Under the pieces are notes generated by a model, which worked only from the letters and a program-made list of their open reading frames with translations, was not told where the DNA came from and did no database searches. A program made the translations under genes and the position numbers. Shown here piece by piece: positions 32,875 through 37,428 of a DNA stretch of 37,428 nucleotides (position 1 is the stretch's first letter; each line of letters starts with the position of its first letter). The DNA is from Candidatus Anammoximicrobium sp. (lineage in GTDB: Bacteria; Planctomycetota; Planctomycetia; Pirellulales; Pirellulaceae): the NCBI GenBank assembly GCA_012515235.1, contig JAAYYU010000040.1, forward strand, positions 1 through 37,428, given 5' to 3'.

Positions 32875-34557
32875 TCAGCGTTCACGCTGGTACCGCACTT
32901 GGCCCCCGATGATCGTGTACACCACCTGCGCGGAGCGAATCCGTTCCTCGGGGCAGGTCAGGATGTCTTCGGACAGGACCACCACGTCCGCCAGTTTGCC
33001 GGGTGTGAGCGAGCCCTTGCGATCATCCTCGAAGGCCGCGTAGGCGGCATCGAGCGTGTAGGACCGCAAGGCTTGCTGGCGGGTCATCCGCTGTTCCGGA
33101 AAAAACGCGTTGCCGGAGGCAGGCTTACGAGTCACGCTGGCATAGAAGCAGCTGAGCGGATCGACATCCTCGACCGGCGCGTCCGTGCCGTTGGCGATGA
33201 TCGCGCCGGACTTGAGCAGGCTTTGCCAGGCGTAAGCGCCCGTGGCGGCCCGCTGCCGGCCGAGCCGTGCGATCACAAATGCCGCGTCCGACGTGCAATG
33301 CACGGCTTGCATCGAGGCAATTACGCCCAACTCGGCAAACCGCGGGATGTCGTCCGGGTGCAAGTGCTGGGCATGCTCGATCCGCCACCGCCGCGAAGTC
33401 TCCGACGGATGCCGCCGGAAGACCTGCTCGAACAGGTCCAACATCGTGCGATTCGCCCGGTCACCGATGGCATGCACACACAGCTGGTAATCAAATCGCA
33501 CGGCCAGTTCCGCGACCCGCTCGATCGCGGCTGGCGAAGTGGTATTCAAGCCGGCGCTCGTCGGCAGATCGTCGTACGGCTCCAGGAGCCACGCGCCATG
33601 AGCGCCCAGCGCTCCGTCGCAGAACTGTTTGACGGCACGAACCGTCAAGTAGTCATCCCCAACGCCGACCATTCGATAGCGAGCCAAGCGTGGCTGCATT
33701 TGCAGGGGATCGTCGAGCACCATCACCCATAACCGAACCGGCAGCCGACGGCTTTCGGCCAACTCGCGGAACACGTCAATGGTGTCGAAGTCGGAACCGG
33801 CGTCCTGAAAGCTGGTAATCCCTTCGGACAGACAGTCCTGACCGGCCAATTCGATGGCGCGTAGCAGGCTCTGCCGCCGCTCCAGAGCGTCACCTTCGCG
33901 AGGGCCGATCAGATCCTGGGCCGCCTCGCGAAACACGCCGGCGAGTTCGCCCGCGGCATCGTGCAGGATCTCGCCGCCGTCCGGCGGCCGGGTGCTGCGG
34001 GTCACCTGGGCCAACCGCATGGCTTCCGCGTTGGCCACACAGAGATGCCCGCTGGCATGCGTCAAACGCACGGGGTGGTGCGGCGACGCGTCACTCAACG
34101 CACGATGCACTGGATAGCCGCCGACGTTTGGTTCGGGCGTTTGCTTCCACTTCTCCTGGTGCCAGCCGCGGCCAAGAATCCACTGACCCGGAGGCGTTTG
34201 CTGGACAGCCGCCTTGACCCGCTGGACGATCTCCTCCCAGGTTTCGGCGGTGGACAGGTCGAGAAGGGCCTTCGCCTGGCCCAGGCCCACGAAATGCGCG
34301 TGACTTTCGACGAAACCCGGTATGGCGAGTCGTCCCTGCAGGTCAATGACGCGCGTTTTTGGCCCGATCATCCCCTGCACATCCGCATCGCTGCCCACCA
34401 GCACAATCCGTCCCGCCCGGGTAGCGAGAGCCTGCGCGACGGGGCAACGCTGATCCAGCGTCACGATGCGTCCGCCATGCAGCACCAAGTCTGCGTCTGG
34501 GGCGTCAGCGTGACTCGATACCAGCGAGATCAGCAACGAGGTCGCAATCGGTATCAT
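32875..34557 (-). CDS. Amidohydrolase, YtcJ/Amidohydro_3 type, exported
   Basis: A 560-residue metal-dependent hydrolase. A short hydrophobic leader (MIPIATSLLISLVSSHA) suggests export. The body has the YtcJ-like pattern: LVLHGGRIVTLD, GFVESHAHFVGLG (HxH of the first metal site), FCDGALGAHGAWL, QLCVHAIGD (His), EHAQHLHPDD (His) and NGTDAPVEDVDP (Asp). All metal ligands expected for this family are seen, so it is probably active. The substrate is unknown; the family hydrolyses amides and related bonds. ATG 34557 has AGGTG near. A TTG at 34599 would overlap the next gene's stop and extend it by 14 codons. Confidence 0.88.
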   Translation of the reverse strand: MIPIATSLLISLVSSHADAPDADLVLHGGRIVTLDQRCPVAQALATRAGRIVLVGSDADVQGMIGPKTRVIDLQGRLAIPGFVESHAHFVGLGQAKALLDLSTAETWEEIVQRVKAAVQQTPPGQWILGRGWHQEKWKQTPEPNVGGYPVHRALSDASPHHPVRLTHASGHLCVANAEAMRLAQVTRSTRPPDGGEILHDAAGELAGVFREAAQDLIGPREGDALERRQSLLRAIELAGQDCLSEGITSFQDAGSDFDTIDVFRELAESRRLPVRLWVMVLDDPLQMQPRLARYRMVGVGDDYLTVRAVKQFCDGALGAHGAWLLEPYDDLPTSAGLNTTSPAAIERVAELAVRFDYQLCVHAIGDRANRTMLDLFEQVFRRHPSETSRRWRIEHAQHLHPDDIPRFAELGVIASMQAVHCTSDAAFVIARLGRQRAATGAYAWQSLLKSGAIIANGTDAPVEDVDPLSCFYASVTRKPASGNAFFPEQRMTRQQALRSYTLDAAYAAFEDDRKGSLTPGKLADVVVLSEDILTCPEERIRSAQVVYTIIGGQVRYQRER

Positions 34558-34595
34558 ACTCGCACCTGCTTGGCATTTCCCCGGTCCACGGCAAA

Positions 34596-35033
34596 TCAAG
34601 GATCCCGCACGCGTCGCCAGTCGTACTTCGTCTTGCCGTCCTTGTCCAGCAACAGCAGTCGGTCCTGCGTCAGTTCGAGAATGGGCTCGTCCACCCGGTC
34701 GCCCATCGTCTTGAGGATCAGCTGCACCGCGACGGCCGGCTCGCCCTTGACCGTCCGCTTCTTCAGTCGGCCCTGCTCCACGGACCAGACCATGTCAAAC
34801 TCCAACCGTGGGGCAAACAACTTCGCCTTCAAGCCGTCCAGCTCAACGACCATCTTCCCCGTGCCGTCGTCCAGCAGCGTCATCGTCCGCTTTCCCTGGT
34901 ACTCGTCTTGCCAGGTGCCGACAACCAAGCGACGGAACTGCTCGTCTTGGGCGTCGTCATTGGGGCGATCCTGGCCCAGTGCCAGCCCCACGGCCAGAAC
35001 TGACGCCGCAATCATCAACAGGTTTCGGGGCAT
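34596..35033 (-). CDS. Secreted hypothetical protein
   Basis: A 145-residue protein with a clear signal peptide (MPRNLLMIAASVLAVGLALG, cut near 20). The mature part is a small beta-rich module, LVVGTWQDEYQGKRTMTLLDDGTG then GRLKKRTVKG and a KTKYDWRRV end. It resembles lipocalin-like planctomycete secreted proteins, though no family is certain. It lies 38 bp upstream of the amidohydrolase on the same strand, so a shared transcript is likely. Confidence 0.65.
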   Translation of the reverse strand: MPRNLLMIAASVLAVGLALGQDRPNDDAQDEQFRRLVVGTWQDEYQGKRTMTLLDDGTGKMVVELDGLKAKLFAPRLEFDMVWSVEQGRLKKRTVKGEPAVAVQLILKTMGDRVDEPILELTQDRLLLLDKDGKTKYDWRRVRDP

Positions 35034-35321
35034 TACCCTTGGTCCTCGTGGCTCCGGTACTCGCGCGGCGGTCTTCTGGACAGCCTCCCGTATTGCCTCG
35101 TCTTCTCTCGCCGTTTTGCATCGCCTGCGGCTTGCTTGTGGACGGTCCGATACCCGCTTGAGTATAGAGGACGCAGCTGGCCGTGACGACCTGCCACCGG
35201 TCGTGCGGCAAATGCCCAGGCGCCCGAGCGAGCAACGACGGCGAAACAGGTGGAAATAGCGTTCTACGAATTTCAGCTCGATAGACTACACTGCGGATTG
35301 TACAGGAGTTGTCGCACACCT

Positions 35322-35770
35322 ATGCCTCGTGAAACCATACTCGTGCTTGATCTGGAGGGAACACTGATTTCCAATGCGGTGAGCCAATTCCCGCGTTCGG
35401 GACTGTACGCCTTTCTCGATTTCTGCCGCGGCTGTTTTGACCGAATTTACCTTTACACTGCCGTGCGCCAGGCCATAGGCGAAGCGATTGTTCGCACGCT
35501 GGTCGCCGAGAACTCCATGCCGGAGTGGTTTCTCGATGTACCGTTCGTCCGCTGGAACACGATCGCAAGGATCTCTGCCACGTCCCGAATGCACGGCCGT
35601 GGAACTGCCTCCTCGTCGATGACAACCGCGATTATGTCGTGGATGACCAACTGTCTCAATGGATTCTGATTGCCAAATACGAGGCGCCCTACCCGGACAC
35701 CGACCGGGAGCTCCAACGCATACAGCGGGTGATCCTGGATCGCTTCGTGAAAGATGACGTGAGAACGTAG
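35322..35770 (+). pseudogene. HAD-like (NLI-interacting phosphatase type) protein, frameshifted
   Basis: The first frame encodes ILVLDLEGTLISNAVS (DxE instead of DxD at the HAD nucleophile motif), then LYTAVRQAIGEAIVR and FLDVPFVRW. At about 35555 the coding continues in another frame with EHDRKDLCHVPNARPWNCLLVDDNRDYV, the third HAD motif, and ends at the stop 35768. One missing base explains the shift. Both halves together make about 148 residues of the HAD/NIF family. ATG 35322 has AGGAG about 14 nt upstream. Programmed frameshifting is possible but no slippery sequence is seen. Confidence 0.7.
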
Positions 35771-35817
35771 CTGAATACCTAGAAATGCTGCATTTGCGGA
35801 GTCGGGAAAAACTGGCC

Positions 35818-37047
35818 ATGGATGGTGTTTTGTCGCAGGCAGGAGCGTCCTTCGATGTCGCCACCGGATTCGGACCATCAGCGTATTTCAGCGGCCAGCC
35901 AGCCTTGGAGAAGTTGGATGCGACGATGGAGCAGCGCGAAGTGCGGCGCTGCCTTCGAGCCGTGTGCCCGACAACTCCGGGCGTGTACGGGATGGTCGAT
36001 CGCGCCGGACAGCTGGTCTACGTGGGGATGTCGGCCAAGCTCTGCGACCGGCTGTTGACCTATTTCTCCGCAGGCGACGACAGTGCCAAGGAACGCCGCA
36101 TCGCCAAACACGCTCGCCAAGTCATCTGGGAGCCGTGTGCCCACGAATTTACCGCCCAGTTGCGCGAACTGGAACTTATCCGGCGCTGGCGGCCACGTTT
36201 CAACCGCCGTGGCCGTCTGGACAGCGACCGCTGCGGCTTCATTTGTCTGACGACGGACGAAGCTCCGCACTTTCACGTGGCGACACGCTCGCCTCGCGAT
36301 TCCCGGCGCTCGTGGGGGCCGGTCCGAAGGAACCGCCAGTTGCTGGCGGCGATCGACCGCCTGAACCATGTGTTCCGGTTGCGGGATTGCTCGCGTGAGG
36401 TCCCGATGCGGTTCGCTGATCAACTCACGCTGTTCGAGTTGGACTCGCAGGCCGCCTGCCTGCGGGGTAGTTTGGCGTCCTGCTCAGCCCCGTGCGCGGC
36501 CCTGTGCAGCCGCGACGATTACCGCCGACAGATCGAACGGGCCCAGACCTTCTTGGATGGCCAGGATCGGCAGCTGCTCGTCGAACTGGAGACTGCCATG
36601 CGGGAGGCCGGCGAGCATCGCGACTATGAGCAGGCGATCCGCCACCGGGATGCTCTGCGGGAACTGACCTTCTTGTTCGATCAACTGCAAATTCTGCGGA
36701 AGGTTTGCCGCGACTATTGGTTCGTCTATCCCGTTGGGGCCGAGAACGGGGCCGCCTGCGTCTGGCACTTGATTGCAGGTGGAGACGTGGTGGCTGTCGT
36801 CACGGAACCTCGTACCGCCGCGGAAGCGAAGCGCGTTCACGCACTTCTCGCGGAGGCTTACTTGCAGCCGGGCCGGCAGGCCCACTTGGCGTTTGAGGCA
36901 TTCGACCGCGTCCATCTCGTGGCGTCCTGGTTTCGGCGTCACCCCGACGAACTGGCTGCGGTTCTGTCGCCTGACGAGGCGCTGATAAGCCAAAGAACCG
37001 GGATTGGATGGGGCGGTCGGGCCTGCGGGCACGAGTTATCAGGATAG
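35818..37047 (+). CDS. GIY-YIG nuclease, UvrC N-terminal half-like
   Basis: A 409-residue protein. The GIY-YIG domain is near 45-140: PGVYGMVDRAGQLVYVGMS (54-72), then LCDRLLTYF with the Arg, and RELELIRRWRPRFN with the Glu. A Cys cluster follows (CLRGSLASCSAPCAALC, about 220-236), then a UVR-type motif (HRDYEQAIRHRDALREL). UvrC has the same order, but this protein lacks the UvrC RNase-H-like and HhH domains, so it resembles Cho or a stand-alone incision nuclease; DNA-repair or mobile-element roles are both possible. The start is uncertain: ATG 35818 is the last ATG before the conserved part, and 35785 is an alternative. Neither has a strong ribosome binding site. Confidence 0.75.
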   Translation: MDGVLSQAGASFDVATGFGPSAYFSGQPALEKLDATMEQREVRRCLRAVCPTTPGVYGMVDRAGQLVYVGMSAKLCDRLLTYFSAGDDSAKERRIAKHARQVIWEPCAHEFTAQLRELELIRRWRPRFNRRGRLDSDRCGFICLTTDEAPHFHVATRSPRDSRRSWGPVRRNRQLLAAIDRLNHVFRLRDCSREVPMRFADQLTLFELDSQAACLRGSLASCSAPCAALCSRDDYRRQIERAQTFLDGQDRQLLVELETAMREAGEHRDYEQAIRHRDALRELTFLFDQLQILRKVCRDYWFVYPVGAENGAACVWHLIAGGDVVAVVTEPRTAAEAKRVHALLAEAYLQPGRQAHLAFEAFDRVHLVASWFRRHPDELAAVLSPDEALISQRTGIGWGGRACGHELSG

Positions 37048-37073
37048 ACCCAACGCACCCGAGGACCACAAAC

Positions 37074-37303
37074 ATGCCAACCAATACCACCGAATTGCTG
37101 CTACGCGTGAACGGCATTCAAGCCGCCTTTGGAATCGAGTTGGGCTTCGCCAGCCCGAGGGCCGACGAAGGCCGGCAGGCAGATCCCTACCGGCAGGCCA
37201 ATACGTCCTTCTCGCTGGTACAGCTTCGCGACGGGCAGGTCGTGCGGCACACGCTGATCGACGTGGGCATGGGGGTTGTACCGTCGCTGTTGGACTTCGA
37301 GGT
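37074..37303 (+). pseudogene. Metallo-beta-lactamase-fold hydrolase, N-terminal fragment
   Basis: GAGGA precedes ATG 37074, so the start is authentic. The frame gives NTSFSLVQLRDGQ and HTLIDVGMGVVPSLLDFE, the first strands of a metallo-hydrolase, but stops matching at about 37303, before the HxHxDH motif. After that the same DNA, read on the other strand, is a histidine-phosphatase sequence. The fragment cannot be active. Confidence 0.55.
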
Positions 37304-37428
37304 CGCGCATGGCGTGCGACACGATCAGCACGTTGCCCTCGTGCAGCTTGTCGAGCCGTTCGATGACCGCCCAGGCCCGTTCAGTCACCTCGCGTAGGTT
37401 TTCGCCGCCGGGGGCTTTCTGAACGAAA
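37304..37428 (-). pseudogene. Histidine phosphatase (phosphoglycerate mutase-like), fragment running off the window
   Basis: On the - strand the sequence from the window edge reads FVQKAPGGENLREVTERAWA, then VIERLDKLHEGNVLIVSHAM, the part of a histidine phosphatase that contains the second catalytic His (SHAM). Similarity ends around 37304, where the metallo-hydrolase fragment of the opposite strand begins. The N-terminal RHG motif should lie outside the window. Confidence 0.6.

Overview
The window looks like a chromosomal segment of a G+C-rich bacterium, most likely a planctomycete. That assignment is inference. It rests on secreted carbohydrate-active proteins with Tat or Sec signals, a TonB-dependent receptor, and a genomic island with gene families often met in planctomycetes (long integrase beside tmRNA, small CHC2 zinc-finger protein, radical SAM proteins). 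There are no rRNA or tRNA genes to test it.

Left part (1-8.7 kb, + strand): an ABC importer operon of the molybdate/tungstate type, with two tandem substrate-binding proteins (the first cut by the window edge), permease and ATPase. A protein made of two cytidylate-kinase-like domains follows. Next come a fluoride channel (crcB) with its DUF190 partner, then a TGS GTPase overlapping a PolX DNA polymerase/exonuclease. The GTPase has a near-consensus promoter that predicts an almost leaderless transcript.

Middle part (8.8-24.8 kb): a polysaccharide-use neighbourhood. On the - strand are a PL11-type rhamnogalacturonan lyase, a Tat-exported beta-propeller protein and a DUF4838 glycosidase-like protein, probably one operon, plus a TonB-dependent receptor. 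Further on, a glycosidase-like TIM-barrel protein and a BNR_4 propeller protein are transcribed divergently. Between them lie hisA and an EF-G paralogue that has Tyr where EF-G has its catalytic His.

Right part (25.25-37.4 kb): a complete tmRNA gene (tag AEENLVLAA) with its own terminator is followed at once by a tyrosine-recombinase-like integrase, the usual layout of an island inserted at the tmRNA 3' end. The segment between them carries four GTGTCTGA elements. Beyond the integrase the DNA is a patchwork of intact genes (CHC2 protein, MCE/PqiB-like protein, amidohydrolase, GIY-YIG nuclease) and broken ones (two radical SAM genes, PqiA, GNAT, HAD, metallo-hydrolase, histidine phosphatase). 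Most striking is a radical SAM gene split by a 769-bp insert with CHC2 and winged-helix-like ORFs. The insert is flanked by GTGG on both sides, and removing it restores the reading frame exactly. Two other junctions join truncated genes of opposite orientation. The right part therefore reads as an island or integration hotspot that is both gaining and losing genes.
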